The notes: a model not told the origin generated them from the sequence alone. A DNA stretch of 64,000 nt from Vibrio ostreicida (GCF_013074385.2 NZ_JABEYA020000016.1:1-64000); one strand, 5' to 3'; shown: positions 10,185 through 20,402, numbered from the stretch's first letter. Program-made: numbers and translations.

Positions 10185-10682
10185 TTAACTGTCGCTGATA
10201 CGCTCTCGCATTTTGATGGCGCGTTTTTCTGCTTGAGCTTTTTGCAGTTCGACAAACTTGATTTTTTGTTCCGGCGTCAAAATACTTAGCATCTGATGCT
10301 GATTTTCAAGCATATTCACTTTTCGTTCTGTTTGCTGCTCGACCATCTGCTTTGCAAGTTTGCTAACCGCTTCTCGGTCAAATGTCTCCGCCAGCATCAG
10401 GCTTTGAAGCTTGTTTTTGTTTGCCTCCCTCTCAGCATGGTGCGCCTCAAAATTTTCCTTGCTCGCTATCTTTCTTTCACTGCTGGTTGTTTTTCGCCAC
10501 TGCTTAAGCTGTTCTTTTTGCTCTTCCGTCAAATCAAGTTGACGTATCATACTGCGATCGAGTCCGAAGCCATGATCGGGGCCTCGCTTGTGATCTTTGC
10601 CACCAAACGCAAACACACTTGCAGTGCCCAACGTCAAAGGGAGGACGGCCACAGCCAATACCAGTTTTTTTGCTGTTTTCAT
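10185..10682 (-). CDS. cpxP: Periplasmic stress protein, CpxP/Spy family
   Basis: CpxP is a periplasmic helical adaptor that restrains the CpxA sensor. The 165-aa protein has a signal peptide ending near SVFAFGG and the two family motifs LTEEQ (residue 51 on) and LTPEQ (about residue 137). The rest is Lys/Glu/Gln-rich helix. It is divergent from cpxRA, and the shared upstream region holds a perfect CpxR box, as expected for a Cpx-induced gene. Confidence 0.9.
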   Translation of the reverse strand: MKTAKKLVLAVAVLPLTLGTASVFAFGGKDHKRGPDHGFGLDRSMIRQLDLTEEQKEQLKQWRKTTSSERKIASKENFEAHHAEREANKNKLQSLMLAETFDREAVSKLAKQMVEQQTERKVNMLENQHQMLSILTPEQKIKFVELQKAQAEKRAIKMRERISDS

Positions 10683-10779
10683 AATTGTACCTTTCGCATC
10701 AAGAGAGACTGAATCAAGCTGCCTAGGCAGCGCTTAAATCTAGAATATGAGTTGCAACGTAAAGTGATGTTTAGGGTGC

Positions 10780-10794
10780 GTAAAAAATCGTAAA
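10780..10794. promoter_or_regulatory. CpxR box between cpxP and cpxR
   Basis: The 15 bases read GTAAA-AAATC-GTAAA, an exact match to the CpxR consensus GTAAA-N5-GTAAA. A weaker partial copy (GTAAA at 10759) lies 21 bp away, two helical turns. The position, 75 bp before cpxR and about 100 bp before cpxP, suits control of both divergent genes. Confidence 0.8.
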
Positions 10795-10868
10795 GAGTAA
10801 AAATTTAACTCAATCTCTTAGCCATTAATCAGTACTATTAAAACAGAGACGACTGCAAGGGGCATACG

Positions 10869-11555
10869 ATGGCCAATATTTTATTGATAGATGACGACAC
10901 TGAACTGACCAACCTTTTAAAAGAAGTACTGACATTTGAAGGTTATATTGTTTCCGAAGCTCACGATGGCGAAGCCGGTCTCGAAGCCATCAATGACCGC
11001 ATCAATTTGATACTGCTCGATGTGATGATGCCTAAACTGAATGGTATGGAAACGTTAAAGCGCTTACGAGAGCGGTGGGATACTCCGGTCTTAATGCTCA
11101 CAGCGAAAGGGGAAGAGATCGATCGCGTCATCGGCTTGGAACTTGGTGCCGATGACTACTTGCCCAAACCTTTCAGTGATCGCGAGTTACTTGCACGAAT
11201 ACGGGCAATACTTCGCCGTACTCAATCCAAACATGCAGGTAAAATAAGCGATTGTATTCATTATCAAGATATTAAAGTCTATCCGGGTAAACAAGAGGCT
11301 TACTGCCAAGATCAGTACATTGAATTGACGACCACAGAATTTGCTCTACTCAGCCACTTTGTCTTGTATCCTGGTAAAACGCTGACTAAAGAAACGCTCA
11401 GTCTCGATGTGCTCGGTAAGCGACTCGCCGCCTTCGATCGCGCTATCGATATGCACGTCTCCAACCTGCGTAAAAAACTCCCTGATAGAGAAGACGGAAA
11501 ACCACGAATTAAAACATTACGCGGTCGTGGTTATCTGCTGGTAGAAGAAAATTGA
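10869..11555 (+). CDS. cpxR: Response regulator CpxR
   Basis: CpxR is an OmpR-family transcription factor for envelope stress. The receiver domain has the acidic pocket IDDDTE, the phosphorylated Asp51 in LLDVMMPKLNG, and a conserved Lys in YLPKPF. A winged-helix DNA-binding domain (ELTTTEFALL to LRGRGYLL) completes 228 aa. The ribosome-binding site is AAGGGGC. Its stop codon overlaps the cpxA start (TGATG), so translation is coupled. Confidence 0.96.
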   Translation: MANILLIDDDTELTNLLKEVLTFEGYIVSEAHDGEAGLEAINDRINLILLDVMMPKLNGMETLKRLRERWDTPVLMLTAKGEEIDRVIGLELGADDYLPKPFSDRELLARIRAILRRTQSKHAGKISDCIHYQDIKVYPGKQEAYCQDQYIELTTTEFALLSHFVLYPGKTLTKETLSLDVLGKRLAAFDRAIDMHVSNLRKKLPDREDGKPRIKTLRGRGYLLVEEN

Positions 11556-12943
11556 TGCGCCTTCCGAAAATTACCAGTTTATACGGGCGTATTTTTGCTA
11601 TTTTCTGGTTTACCATGTTCCTCGTTCTTATCGCCGTCTTATCGCTTCCTCACTTAGACCCCCGTAAAGCCCGAGATATTCCGACCGACCATTACAAACG
11701 TCTGATTGATGTCCAACAGAAAATCGAACAACGATTTGTCAAAGAAAATGACCTAAGACGAATCATTTTCCAACTCGAATGGCCCAAACGCTCCCCTCGC
11801 GATCCGAGGCCTCGCTTCGTGCTCACTGATCTCGATGGTAACATCCTCACCTCTCGAGACCGCAAAGACTTCAAATTGAAAGCTGTGCAAAATTTCATCA
11901 CCAGCATTGAAGACCCAAAACACCCAAAACAAAGGCTCTACGGCCATTATATGGTCGCTGGGCCACTGCCTATTGAGCTCGCGAATCAAAAACTGTTGTT
12001 ATTTGTTGGTATGAAATGGAATCAGCCGCCTCCTTTCTTAATCCGGCTATTTGATAAACCCTTTCAATTATTGTTTGCAGTGATGTTAGTCAGCACCCCT
12101 TTATTGTTGTGGCTCGCGTGGGCTTTGAGCCAACCGGCCAGAAAGTTAGAGCTCGCGGCCAAACGCGTCTCAAAAGGCGAATTCTTCGTCGATCCTGATC
12201 TAGAAAAAGGCACCAGTGAGTTTCGTCAGGCAGGCGCAAGTTTTAATCAGATGGTCGAAGCTGTGAATCAGATGATTTCAGGACAACAACGATTACTCTC
12301 AGATATTTCCCATGAGCTGCGCTCCCCTCTCACTCGTTTGAGGATGGCAAATGCATTAGCCACTCGAAAACAAGGGAGTAGCCCCGAGCTTTCCCGTATT
12401 GATAACGAAGCACAGCGTTTAGAACAAATGATCAGTGAGTTATTAGAATTATCTCGAATGCAAGCAGATAGCCATCTCAGCTACGAGCAACAACCAATGG
12501 GAAGCCTATGGGAAGCCATCTTGTTAGACGCGCAGTTCGAAGCGCAACAAATGGGAAAACAGCTGCATTTCAGTTCGATTCCAGATCGTCTGATTTCAGG
12601 TAGCCCCAAACTATTGATGAGTGCACTCGACAACATAGTACGTAACGCTATCTACTACAGCAAAGATCATATCGACGTCCATATTATTGAGTCAGATGAT
12701 TTGAAAATCCTGATCTCCGTCGATGACAATGGCGATGGTGTCCCCGAACAAGAACTTGAGGCTATTTTCCGCCCTTTTTATCGAGTTTCAACCGCTCGTG
12801 ATAGACACAGTGGGGGAACGGGTCTTGGTTTAGCCATCACACAAAATGCCATTCTTCAGCACAGCGGAACCGTGACAGCAAAACGCAGTCGGCTTGGTGG
12901 GCTCAGAGTTGAAATGAGGTTGCCATTGCATTTGGTTCAATAA
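11555..12943 (+). CDS. cpxA: Sensor histidine kinase CpxA
   Basis: CpxA senses envelope misfolding and phosphorylates CpxR. The 462-aa protein has a first membrane span at about residues 12-31, a periplasmic sensor domain, a second span near 172-192 and a HAMP linker. The H-box is ISHELRSPLTRL (His253) and the ATPase blocks are NIVRNAI, DNGDGVP and GGTGLGLAI. The ATG at 11555 overlaps the cpxR stop codon. Confidence 0.95.
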   Translation: MRLPKITSLYGRIFAIFWFTMFLVLIAVLSLPHLDPRKARDIPTDHYKRLIDVQQKIEQRFVKENDLRRIIFQLEWPKRSPRDPRPRFVLTDLDGNILTSRDRKDFKLKAVQNFITSIEDPKHPKQRLYGHYMVAGPLPIELANQKLLLFVGMKWNQPPPFLIRLFDKPFQLLFAVMLVSTPLLLWLAWALSQPARKLELAAKRVSKGEFFVDPDLEKGTSEFRQAGASFNQMVEAVNQMISGQQRLLSDISHELRSPLTRLRMANALATRKQGSSPELSRIDNEAQRLEQMISELLELSRMQADSHLSYEQQPMGSLWEAILLDAQFEAQQMGKQLHFSSIPDRLISGSPKLLMSALDNIVRNAIYYSKDHIDVHIIESDDLKILISVDDNGDGVPEQELEAIFRPFYRVSTARDRHSGGTGLGLAITQNAILQHSGTVTAKRSRLGGLRVEMRLPLHLVQ

Positions 12944-12961
12944 CCCCACAACTACACAGTT

Positions 12962-12980
12962 GATAATGGATCTCATTATC
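12962..12980. promoter_or_regulatory. Fur box upstream of sodA
   Basis: The 19 bases GATAATGGATCTCATTATC agree with the Fur consensus GATAATGATAATCATTATC at 16 positions by eye and are nearly palindromic. The site lies 36 bp before the sodA start codon, so Fe-Fur would block sodA when iron is plentiful. Confidence 0.8.
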
Positions 12981-13016
12981 ATTTAAAGTAAGTCCTTCAA
13001 TGATGGAGGATTTACT

Positions 13017-13634
13017 ATGTTGCATACTTTCCCTGAACTTCCCTATGCTTATGACGCTCTCGAACCATATATTGACGCCAGAACAATGGAAGTTCATTAC
13101 AGCAAGCACCACCGCACCTATTTTGACAAGTTTGCTTCCGCTATAAAAGGCAGTGAATTGGAACAGCAACCACTGAGCGATATTTTTTCTCGTGTATCTC
13201 AATACGCACCAGCGGTGCGAAACCATGGAGGCGGATATTACAATCATATTCTTTACTGGAACTGCATGACACCGAATGGTGGTGGTACACCCCAAGGCAA
13301 GCTTGCAGACGCCATCAAGCAGACTTTTGGTCACTTTTCAGCGTTTAAATCTCAATTTAACGATGCGGCAATCAATACCTTCGGATCTGGCTTTGTCTGG
13401 CTGATTGTCAAAGATAAAGGGCTAGTGATTACTTCAACGACCAACCAAGACAATCCGTTAATGGATGTCTCCGCGATACAAGGAGTCCCGATTTTAGCCT
13501 TAGATGTTTGGGAACACGCTTACTATATTCGTTATCAGAACCGACGCCCTGAATACGTTGACGCTTGGTGGCATGTGGTCAACTGGGAAGCGGTGAGCGA
13601 AAACTACGCCGCAGCCATTGCGAAAAGCGCGTAG
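13017..13634 (+). CDS. sodA: Superoxide dismutase, manganese type
   Basis: This enzyme converts superoxide to peroxide and oxygen. The 205-aa protein has the metal ligands of the Fe/Mn family (HYSKHH, NHILYW, DVWEHAYY). The metal-type markers point to Mn: GGGYYNH instead of the Gln of iron enzymes, and STTNQDNPLM, whose Gln corresponds to Gln146 of E. coli MnSOD. The ribosome-binding site GGAGGA is strong. The Fur box upstream fits expression when iron is short. Confidence 0.93.
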   Translation: MLHTFPELPYAYDALEPYIDARTMEVHYSKHHRTYFDKFASAIKGSELEQQPLSDIFSRVSQYAPAVRNHGGGYYNHILYWNCMTPNGGGTPQGKLADAIKQTFGHFSAFKSQFNDAAINTFGSGFVWLIVKDKGLVITSTTNQDNPLMDVSAIQGVPILALDVWEHAYYIRYQNRRPEYVDAWWHVVNWEAVSENYAAAIAKSA

Positions 13635-13725
13635 TTTACGCACTCTGCTTGATCAAAACTTGGCGGTATTTTAAAGCCGCCTTATACTGCCAAGCTCCTG
13701 TCAATGACAAGCAGAAATTGAAACT

Positions 13726-14202
13726 ATGTTCGATATAGCCCTTTATGAACCTGAAATCGCCCCAAATACGGGTAACATTATTCGTCTGTGTGCTAACTGT
13801 GGGGCCAACCTGCATTTGATTGAACCATTAGGGTTTGATTTAGAGGAAAAAAAAGTGCGTAGAGCGGGGTTGGACTATCACGATCTCGCTCGCGTAACTC
13901 GCCACAAGAATTATCAGGCGTTTATGGACTATTTAGCGTCGCAACGCAGCACCTATCGCATTTTTGCGTGCACCACTAAAACCTCTGGCCATCATGTAGA
14001 CGCCAACTTTCGTGAAGGTGATGTGCTCTTATTCGGTCCCGAAACTCGTGGGCTTCCTGCGGAGGTTATTGAATCAATGCCAACCAAACAACGTATTCGT
14101 ATACCGATGATGGCCGATGCACGTAGCTTAAACTTATCAAATGCCGTCGCGATTATTGCTTTTGAAGCCTGGCGACAAATGGGTTTTGACGGCGCTCAAT
14201 AA
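13726..14202 (+). CDS. trmL: tRNA (cytidine/uridine-34-2'-O)-methyltransferase TrmL
   Basis: TrmL methylates the wobble ribose of tRNA-Leu isoacceptors. The protein is a compact 158-aa SPOUT (trefoil-knot) methyltransferase. N-terminal [20 protein letters not shown], middle FGPETRGLP and C-terminal [13 protein letters not shown] are the three SPOUT motifs forming the SAM knot. It is convergent with trpS and separated by a bidirectional terminator. Confidence 0.93.
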   Translation: MFDIALYEPEIAPNTGNIIRLCANCGANLHLIEPLGFDLEEKKVRRAGLDYHDLARVTRHKNYQAFMDYLASQRSTYRIFACTTKTSGHHVDANFREGDVLLFGPETRGLPAEVIESMPTKQRIRIPMMADARSLNLSNAVAIIAFEAWRQMGFDGAQ

Positions 14203-14217
14203 CACACCAAGTGGATA

Positions 14218-14249
14218 CAAAAATCCCGGCTATCAAAGCCGGGATTTTA
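14218..14249. terminator. Bidirectional terminator between trmL and trpS
   Basis: AAATCCCGGC pairs with GCCGGGATTT around TATCAAA, with A residues before and T residues after. Confidence 0.85.
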
Positions 14250-14260
14250 ACATGCGAACC

Positions 14261-15277
14261 TTATGGGCGAGCCACAAAGCCGACCGCTTTATAAACTTCT
14301 TTTAGTTTCTCCGCTGCACGCGCGGATGCTTTTTCAGCACCTTGCGCCATGACACTGTTCATGTAAGTGCGATCGGCGCGAATACGGTAGTATTCCGACT
14401 GAATCGGCTCTAACATGGCAACCAGAGCTTCACCAACATCTTTTTTAAACGGCCCATACATGTCCACACCATCATACTTAGATTCGATGTCTGCCATGGT
14501 CATGCCGGTTGCTGCAGAATACAGGCCCATTAGATTTGAAATGCCCGCTTTATTGTCCCAGTCATTAGCGATACGAGGCGGCGTATCTGTATCTGTCTGA
14601 GCTTTATTCACTTTCTTAATGATGGATTTTGAGTCTTCCAGCAAAGTGATGACATTCTTGCGATTGTCATCTGACTTGGACATTTTCTTCGTTGCATCCT
14701 GCAAGCTCATCACGCGTGCATTCACCGTTGGTATATACGGCTCAGGAATGGTAAATATTGGATTCTCTGGGGAATAAACATTGTTAAATCGGGTAGCAAT
14801 ATCACGCGCCAACTCAAGGTGTTGCTTTTGATCATTACCCACAGGGACTTGATGAGCACCATAAATTAGAATGTCCGCCGCCATCAATACTGGATAAGCG
14901 AACAAGCCTGCATTGATATCATTGGCGTAACGTGCCGATTTATCTTTAAACTGCGTCATACGACTTAGCTCACCCATTTGGGTATAACAGTTAAGAAGCC
15001 ATCCTAACTGAGCATGCTCTGGTACATGTGACTGAACAAATAGCGTGCTCTTTTGAGGATCAACACCAACAGCAAGACAAATCGCCAATGCGTCTAACGT
15101 CGCTTCATGGAGTGCTTTTGGATCTTGACGAACCGTGATGGCGTGAAGATCTACAACACAATATTGGCAATCGTAATCGTCTTGCATTTGCTGCCATTGA
15201 CGAAGAGCACCCAAATAGTTACCGATACTTAGTTCACCAGATGGTTGAACGCCACTCAATACGATGGGTTTGCTCAT
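14261..15277 (-). CDS. trpS: Tryptophanyl-tRNA synthetase
   Basis: TrpS is a class I synthetase that charges tRNA-Trp. The HIGH-equivalent is the region [13 protein letters not shown] and the KMSKS signature is present exactly (KKMSKSDDN). The 338-aa length is typical. The ribosome-binding site is AGGAA, nine bases before ATG. It is the last gene of the run aroK-aroB-damX-dam-rpe-gph-trpS, the same order as in E. coli. Confidence 0.97.
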   Translation of the reverse strand: MSKPIVLSGVQPSGELSIGNYLGALRQWQQMQDDYDCQYCVVDLHAITVRQDPKALHEATLDALAICLAVGVDPQKSTLFVQSHVPEHAQLGWLLNCYTQMGELSRMTQFKDKSARYANDINAGLFAYPVLMAADILIYGAHQVPVGNDQKQHLELARDIATRFNNVYSPENPIFTIPEPYIPTVNARVMSLQDATKKMSKSDDNRKNVITLLEDSKSIIKKVNKAQTDTDTPPRIANDWDNKAGISNLMGLYSAATGMTMADIESKYDGVDMYGPFKKDVGEALVAMLEPIQSEYYRIRADRTYMNSVMAQGAEKASARAAEKLKEVYKAVGFVARP

Positions 15278-15396
15278 GAGAATAGTTCCTTTGACTTCTT
15301 AATCTAAATAAATGAAAAAACCGTGCAGCTTAGGTGATCAACACGGTTTACTCAGTGTACTCATTAACGAGTACCTTGTAAGCTATTTTGTCGCGC

Positions 15397-16077
15397 TTAA
15401 GCCGAAACAATCACTGCATCGACTAAATCTGCGAGGCTATCCGCAACATAATCTGGTTTTGACGCTGAAATTGGCTCACCGTGATTGTAGCCATAAGTCA
15501 ACCCAAACGATTGACAACCGGCGTTTTTAGCGGCTAAGACATCATTTTTTGAGTCCCCGACCATCATCATTTCACTGGCCTCAAAACCATACTTTTCTAG
15601 TAACCAGTTCAATGCAATTGGGTTGGGTTTCTTCTCGGAAAAGCTATCTCCACCAATGACATCAACAAAGTATTGATCAATACCGTGTTTTGCCAATACC
15701 TCTGGCACAAACTTTGATGGTTTGTTGGTCACGAGCGCCATGGTAACACCGGCTTTATCAAGCTCAGCAAGCGTCTCTTTTACCGAAGGGTATAAGTGGC
15801 TTAGTTTGTGGCCACTTTTTTCATAGTACTCATCAAACAAAACACGTGCTTTTGCATGTAAGTCTGCATCCAATTCAGGATCAACTGTCAAACTTTGGCT
15901 TAAAACTCGGCCAATCAATATATCCGCACCATTACCAACATAGTCACGCACTTGCTCTTCAGAGACTTGAGGATAACCCAAAGCTTGTGCGGTTTGATCA
16001 GCCGCTAACGTGAGATCTGGAACACTATCGAGCAAGGTTCCATCAAGATCAAATGCTATCAATTTAACTGTGTTCAT
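15397..16077 (-). CDS. gph: Phosphoglycolate phosphatase
   Basis: Gph is a HAD-family phosphatase that removes 2-phosphoglycolate formed during DNA repair. Motif I is FDLDGTLLDS with nucleophile Asp10, motif II is ALVTNKP, and motif III/IV is VGDSKNDVLAAKNAG. It is 226 aa. The start lies 4 bp after the rpe stop, so the two genes are translated from one message. Confidence 0.94.
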   Translation of the reverse strand: MNTVKLIAFDLDGTLLDSVPDLTLAADQTAQALGYPQVSEEQVRDYVGNGADILIGRVLSQSLTVDPELDADLHAKARVLFDEYYEKSGHKLSHLYPSVKETLAELDKAGVTMALVTNKPSKFVPEVLAKHGIDQYFVDVIGGDSFSEKKPNPIALNWLLEKYGFEASEMMMVGDSKNDVLAAKNAGCQSFGLTYGYNHGEPISASKPDYVADSLADLVDAVIVSA

Positions 16078-16081
16078 TGCT

Positions 16082-16753
16082 TTATTTCACCTGCGCTAGC
16101 TCAGATCTCATGTTATCGATCACTTGCTTATAATTCGGTTGGTTGAAGATAGCAGAGCCTGCGACAAACATATCCGCCCCTGCCTGCGCAATTTCTTTGA
16201 TATTGTCTGCGTTGACACCACCGTCAATTTCAAGCCGGATGTCATAACCTGACTCATCAATCAACTGACGGACTGCACGCAGCTTGTCTAAGGTTTTCGG
16301 GATGAATGACTGCCCACCAAAACCGGGGTTCACAGACATCAGCAAAATCATATCCAGTTTATCCATAATGAACTCAAGATGAGACAACGGGGTCGCCGGA
16401 TTAAGAACCACACCAGCTTTACAGCCCTGCTCTTTGATTAACTGCAAGGTGCGGTCCACATGCTCTGATGCTTCAATATGGAATGTGATCATCGAAGCCC
16501 CTGCTTTAGCAAAGTCTGGGATAATGCGGTCAACAGGCTTAACCATCAGGTGGACATCAATGGGCGCAGTAATGCCGTAGTCGCGCAGCGCTTGGCAAAT
16601 CGGTGCACCAAACGTCAGGTTAGGGACATAATGGTTGTCCATCACATCGAAATGCACAACATCGGCGCCTGCGGCAAGCACTTTTTCGACATCTTCGCCA
16701 AGGCGAGCCATATCCGCTGATAAAATCGATGGAGCAATAAGAAAGTCTGTCAT
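16082..16753 (-). CDS. rpe: Ribulose-phosphate 3-epimerase
   Basis: Rpe interconverts ribulose 5-phosphate and xylulose 5-phosphate in the pentose phosphate pathway. The 223-aa TIM barrel has [14 protein letters not shown], the metal ligands in [32 protein letters not shown] and the phosphate-binding EIDGGVN and AGSAIF. Nothing is unusual in it. Confidence 0.96.
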   Translation of the reverse strand: MTDFLIAPSILSADMARLGEDVEKVLAAGADVVHFDVMDNHYVPNLTFGAPICQALRDYGITAPIDVHLMVKPVDRIIPDFAKAGASMITFHIEASEHVDRTLQLIKEQGCKAGVVLNPATPLSHLEFIMDKLDMILLMSVNPGFGGQSFIPKTLDKLRAVRQLIDESGYDIRLEIDGGVNADNIKEIAQAGADMFVAGSAIFNQPNYKQVIDNMRSELAQVK

Positions 16754-16855
16754 ACTAACCTCTAATATTTATTGGCGTCATTGCACACTAAAGCAACATC
16801 GCGCAATTCTACCTAAGCTAAACATCAGAAGATAGAGAGGTAGAATGAAATGTAA

Positions 16856-17683
16856 TTATTGACCACTGGATGCGTCAAATAGCGCCAACAACTCGTCAAC
16901 TTTATTGCGACCAGAGCCATTACGGCTTATCGTCCGTTTTACCTTAATCGCATTCAATTCAGCGCCGTAATAGAGACGACGTGTCAAGGTCGTATCGTGG
17001 TTAGAAATCAAAACAGGGATACCACGCTGTTTGGCCGTTCGCTCCGCAATATCTGCTAGCGCTGCCTGATCGTCTAAGCTAAAGCCGTTGCCAGAATAAG
17101 AGGTGAAATTAGCAGTGGTTGAAAGGGGCGCATAAGGAGGATCGCAATACACCACATTCCCTTTGCGTGTGCGTTTGAACGTCTCTTTATAGCCTTCACA
17201 TACAAAAGTCGCTTTCTTCGCTTTTTGAGCAAAAAACTCCAGCTCCGCTTCTGGGAAATAAGGCTTCTTGTACGAGCCAAATGGGACATTAAATCCCCCT
17301 TTCTTGTTATAGCGACACAAACCGTTAAAACCAAAACGATTCATATAGAGGAAAGCCAGTGAACGGTACATCACATCATCACTCTGATTGAATTCAGCTC
17401 GCACTGCCAAATACACATCTTTACGGTTGTTCTCATGAACAAACCAGCGTCGTGACTCGGATATATATTCTTCAGGCTTTTCTTTAAGCAGATTATAAAG
17501 ATTTATCAGGTCAGGGTTAATATCAGCCAGACGATATTGCTCAAAGTCCGTATTGAGAAACACGGATCCAGCCCCTACAAATGGCTCGACCAATTTGCGA
17601 CCTTCAGGCAAGTATCGTTGGATATCTTCAACAAGTCCGTATTTTCCACCCGCCCATTTCAGAAAGGCACGCTGTTTCTTCAT
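16856..17683 (-). CDS. dam: DNA adenine methylase
   Basis: Dam methylates the adenine of GATC, marking old strands for mismatch repair and timing replication. The SAM motif is near the N-terminus (FLKWAGGKYGLVEDI, FVGAGSVF), and the catalytic DPPY is in VYCDPPYAPLS. At 275 aa it is the usual size. In vibrios Dam is essential for replication of chromosome 2. It follows damX in the conserved aro-dam cluster. Confidence 0.95.
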   Translation of the reverse strand: MKKQRAFLKWAGGKYGLVEDIQRYLPEGRKLVEPFVGAGSVFLNTDFEQYRLADINPDLINLYNLLKEKPEEYISESRRWFVHENNRKDVYLAVRAEFNQSDDVMYRSLAFLYMNRFGFNGLCRYNKKGGFNVPFGSYKKPYFPEAELEFFAQKAKKATFVCEGYKETFKRTRKGNVVYCDPPYAPLSTTANFTSYSGNGFSLDDQAALADIAERTAKQRGIPVLISNHDTTLTRRLYYGAELNAIKVKRTISRNGSGRNKVDELLALFDASSGQ

Positions 17684-17752
17684 CTACTGCTCTATCTATC
17701 GACCATAAATTAAGGCTGCGGAATGTAACATATTTTACCAATGCACTCAGTG

Positions 17753-19240
17753 TTATTTCACTCTATTTAGCTCGCGCTGAACCTGGCTTAGAGACTTGGC
17801 CCAAGGATCAAGTTGTTTCAGTTCATCAGGAAGAGCCTCAGCCGCATCACGTGCAACCTGAATGGTGGGATAGTTCTGGTAGGTAATAATATACCAATCT
17901 AACTCGTTGCGAACCGTTGGATAAATAAAGACGTTGTCTTTTAATTGATGAGTGTCGAGAAACAGTTGCACTTCCTCTAACGACTTCATTGCTGCTAATT
18001 GCAGTGTATAGCTGCGAGAAGAGAAACTTCTAAGCTCATCTTTTGTGAAGGAAAACCGAATTTCAGCTTTCTCAGGCTGGCTGGCTTCCTCAACAACCTT
18101 GATGGATATCATTGGTTTCGTTTGTTCTGTTTGTTGGGATTGCGCCACGACCGCCTCAATGGGTTCCGTATTGACGGTTGGTGCTTTTCCATCCATCAAT
18201 GCATCAACAACCTCAGAGTTAATCACCACTCGTTGAGATTCCGTTGCAGCACTTCCGACACTCGAGACCTGTTCGGTGACTGAAGGTGGCAAAGCTTGCG
18301 AATCATCTTCAGCGCCTGCCAAGGAAGGATCTTCCTCCACCCTATCGCTCATCGTTGGATCTTCCTGACCCAGCTCAGGCTTTTTCTCTATGGCTAAAAT
18401 CGGGGCTGCGTTCTTTTCAACGTCTTCACCCTCACTTTGGACTTTATCATCAGGCAAAGGCTGGTTCATCATCCACCAGTACCCTCCTCCGATCATCAAA
18501 AGCATGGCGAACACGAGTAAGGCAATGTTAATCGGAGAACCTATTATCGAGCGAATGATAATCCTTTTTTCCACTTTGTGTTCCCCTAAAGCCATAATCG
18601 CACCCGGATGCATTGCAATCGTTCGGTAAGCATGACGGACACGTTTTTCCTTGTCATCTTCGACAAAACGAACGACAAGCTGCTCAAAAAATCGGTCAGC
18701 TTCGTCCTGACTTAGGGCATCAATTTCGAGATCAATCGGTTTTAGTTCTTGTCCATAGCTCAGACGAGTCAACAAGACATCTAGGCTATTGGACTGAGCA
18801 AATAAAACGACATTGATAGTCCAGGCGGCATTGTCCTGAGCTTCAAGAATCAACATCCACAGCTCAGAAAGAAAAGCTTCGTCGAGTAACTGGGCATCAT
18901 CAACCACAATCACGACGTCACAGCTTTCTCCTTGCATCTGTTGAGCAAAGCTTTCCGCTAATGGGTCGATGGGATTGAAAAGTGGATCAGAAAAAAGTTG
19001 CGTCAGGATCATAGTGCGACGCATTTGATTATCCTGACTCGGGTGACACATCAAAAGTGACTGGTTTTTCTCTTCGGCCCAAACTTCAAGATAACGCTGG
19101 GCTAACCAAGATTTCCCCGCGCCTACAGCTCCGCCAACAGTGACCAAATTTGAACCAAAGTTAGTCAGCAACTGCATTCGTTCAAGCAACTCAACTTGGG
19201 AGCCTAACTCCAACACACGGGATTCATGCGTTAAACTCAT
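17753..19240 (-). CDS. damX: DamX-like cell-division protein with AAA ATPase and SPOR domains
   Basis: DamX is a septal-ring protein that binds denuded peptidoglycan. The N-terminal 200 residues form an ExeA-like ATPase domain with Walker A GGAVGAGKSWLA and a Walker B-like VVIVVDDAQLL. A single membrane span lies near residues 230-250 (INIALLVFAMLLMIGGGYW). A long acidic, Gln- and Ser-rich linker follows, then a C-terminal SPOR domain (YTLQLAAMKSLEEVQLFL). The protein is 495 aa. Its order aroB-damX-dam matches E. coli. Confidence 0.9.
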   Translation of the reverse strand: MSLTHESRVLELGSQVELLERMQLLTNFGSNLVTVGGAVGAGKSWLAQRYLEVWAEEKNQSLLMCHPSQDNQMRRTMILTQLFSDPLFNPIDPLAESFAQQMQGESCDVVIVVDDAQLLDEAFLSELWMLILEAQDNAAWTINVVLFAQSNSLDVLLTRLSYGQELKPIDLEIDALSQDEADRFFEQLVVRFVEDDKEKRVRHAYRTIAMHPGAIMALGEHKVEKRIIIRSIIGSPINIALLVFAMLLMIGGGYWWMMNQPLPDDKVQSEGEDVEKNAAPILAIEKKPELGQEDPTMSDRVEEDPSLAGAEDDSQALPPSVTEQVSSVGSAATESQRVVINSEVVDALMDGKAPTVNTEPIEAVVAQSQQTEQTKPMISIKVVEEASQPEKAEIRFSFTKDELRSFSSRSYTLQLAAMKSLEEVQLFLDTHQLKDNVFIYPTVRNELDWYIITYQNYPTIQVARDAAEALPDELKQLDPWAKSLSQVQRELNRVK

Positions 19241-19282
19241 TAAACCATCCTAGTGACAGCCCACTGTCTAAAGAGAAATAAA

Positions 19283-20371
19283 TCAGATTTCGCGACAAAA
19301 ATCGATGGCTTGTTTAATAATCGATTCAGGCACACCTTTGACAACGTCTGCACTACCAATACTTGTAGGTAATATCAGACGAAGTTCACCAGACAACACT
19401 TTTTTATCTCGCATCATATGCTTCATGAAGTCATCAAACGTCATGGTATCCGGCGTATGCACAGGCAATCGTGCTTTCTTCAGTATAGAGAGAATTCTCT
19501 CTACTTGCTTTTCAGAGATAAGACCTTGAAGTTGAGCCGTTTTTGCAGCCATAACCGTACCAGAAGACACCGCTTCACCATGTAACCATTCACCATAACC
19601 TAACTCGGCTTCGATCGCATGGCCAAATGTATGACCTAGGTTCAGTAATGCACGAATACCCGACTCTTTTTCATCTTGGGCAACAACTTCAGCCTTAATT
19701 TGACAACAACGTGAAATCGCAAATTCCAGTGCCGCTTGGTCAAGGGCATAAAGTTTATCAAGATTATCTTCTAGCCAGACGAAAAAGTCTTCGTCATAAA
19801 TAATGCCATATTTGATGACTTCGGCCATACCCGCCGCAAACTCTTTCTCGGGCAAGGTATTGAGGCATTGAGTATCAATAATCACCGATTTGGGCTGATA
19901 AAAGGCACCGATCATGTTTTTGCCTAGAGCATGATTAACCGCCGTTTTTCCCCCAACAGATGAGTCTACCTGAGATAATAAGGTGGTCGGGATCTGGATA
20001 AAATCAACGCCCCTTTGATAACAAGCTGCAGAAAAGCCAACTAAGTCACCAATGACGCCCCCGCCGAGTGCGATAACCACCACATCACGCGCGAAATTTC
20101 CTTCAAGCAAATAGCTCATCACCGTGTTAAAGGTGTCGAGAGATTTATATTGTTCACCATCAGGAAGTTCAAGCACAGAAGCGTCGCAGCCGATTTGCCT
20201 AAGCAAGACGAGAATCTTCTCTGCGTATAGCGGAGCAACCGTGACGTTGGTAATCACAACCACTTTTTGTTTCGCTGATAGGAAAGAAAGATGGGCCGGA
20301 TTATCAAATAATCCGGCGCCAATTGAGATTGGATAACTACGTTCACCTAAACTGACCGTAATCCGTTCCAT
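19283..20371 (-). CDS. aroB: 3-dehydroquinate synthase
   Basis: AroB cyclises DAHP to 3-dehydroquinate in the shikimate pathway. The 362-aa protein has the NAD-binding PDGEQYKSL and [13 protein letters not shown], the [19 protein letters not shown] block, and the zinc ligands in [12 protein letters not shown] and WLHGEAV. The ribosome-binding site GGAG is present. It lies just downstream of aroK on the same strand, as usual. Confidence 0.96.
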   Translation of the reverse strand: MERITVSLGERSYPISIGAGLFDNPAHLSFLSAKQKVVVITNVTVAPLYAEKILVLLRQIGCDASVLELPDGEQYKSLDTFNTVMSYLLEGNFARDVVVIALGGGVIGDLVGFSAACYQRGVDFIQIPTTLLSQVDSSVGGKTAVNHALGKNMIGAFYQPKSVIIDTQCLNTLPEKEFAAGMAEVIKYGIIYDEDFFVWLEDNLDKLYALDQAALEFAISRCCQIKAEVVAQDEKESGIRALLNLGHTFGHAIEAELGYGEWLHGEAVSSGTVMAAKTAQLQGLISEKQVERILSILKKARLPVHTPDTMTFDDFMKHMMRDKKVLSGELRLILPTSIGSADVVKGVPESIIKQAIDFCREI

Positions 20372-20402
20372 GGGAGTTTCTCCAGTGGCTAAAAACTAAC
20401 GT

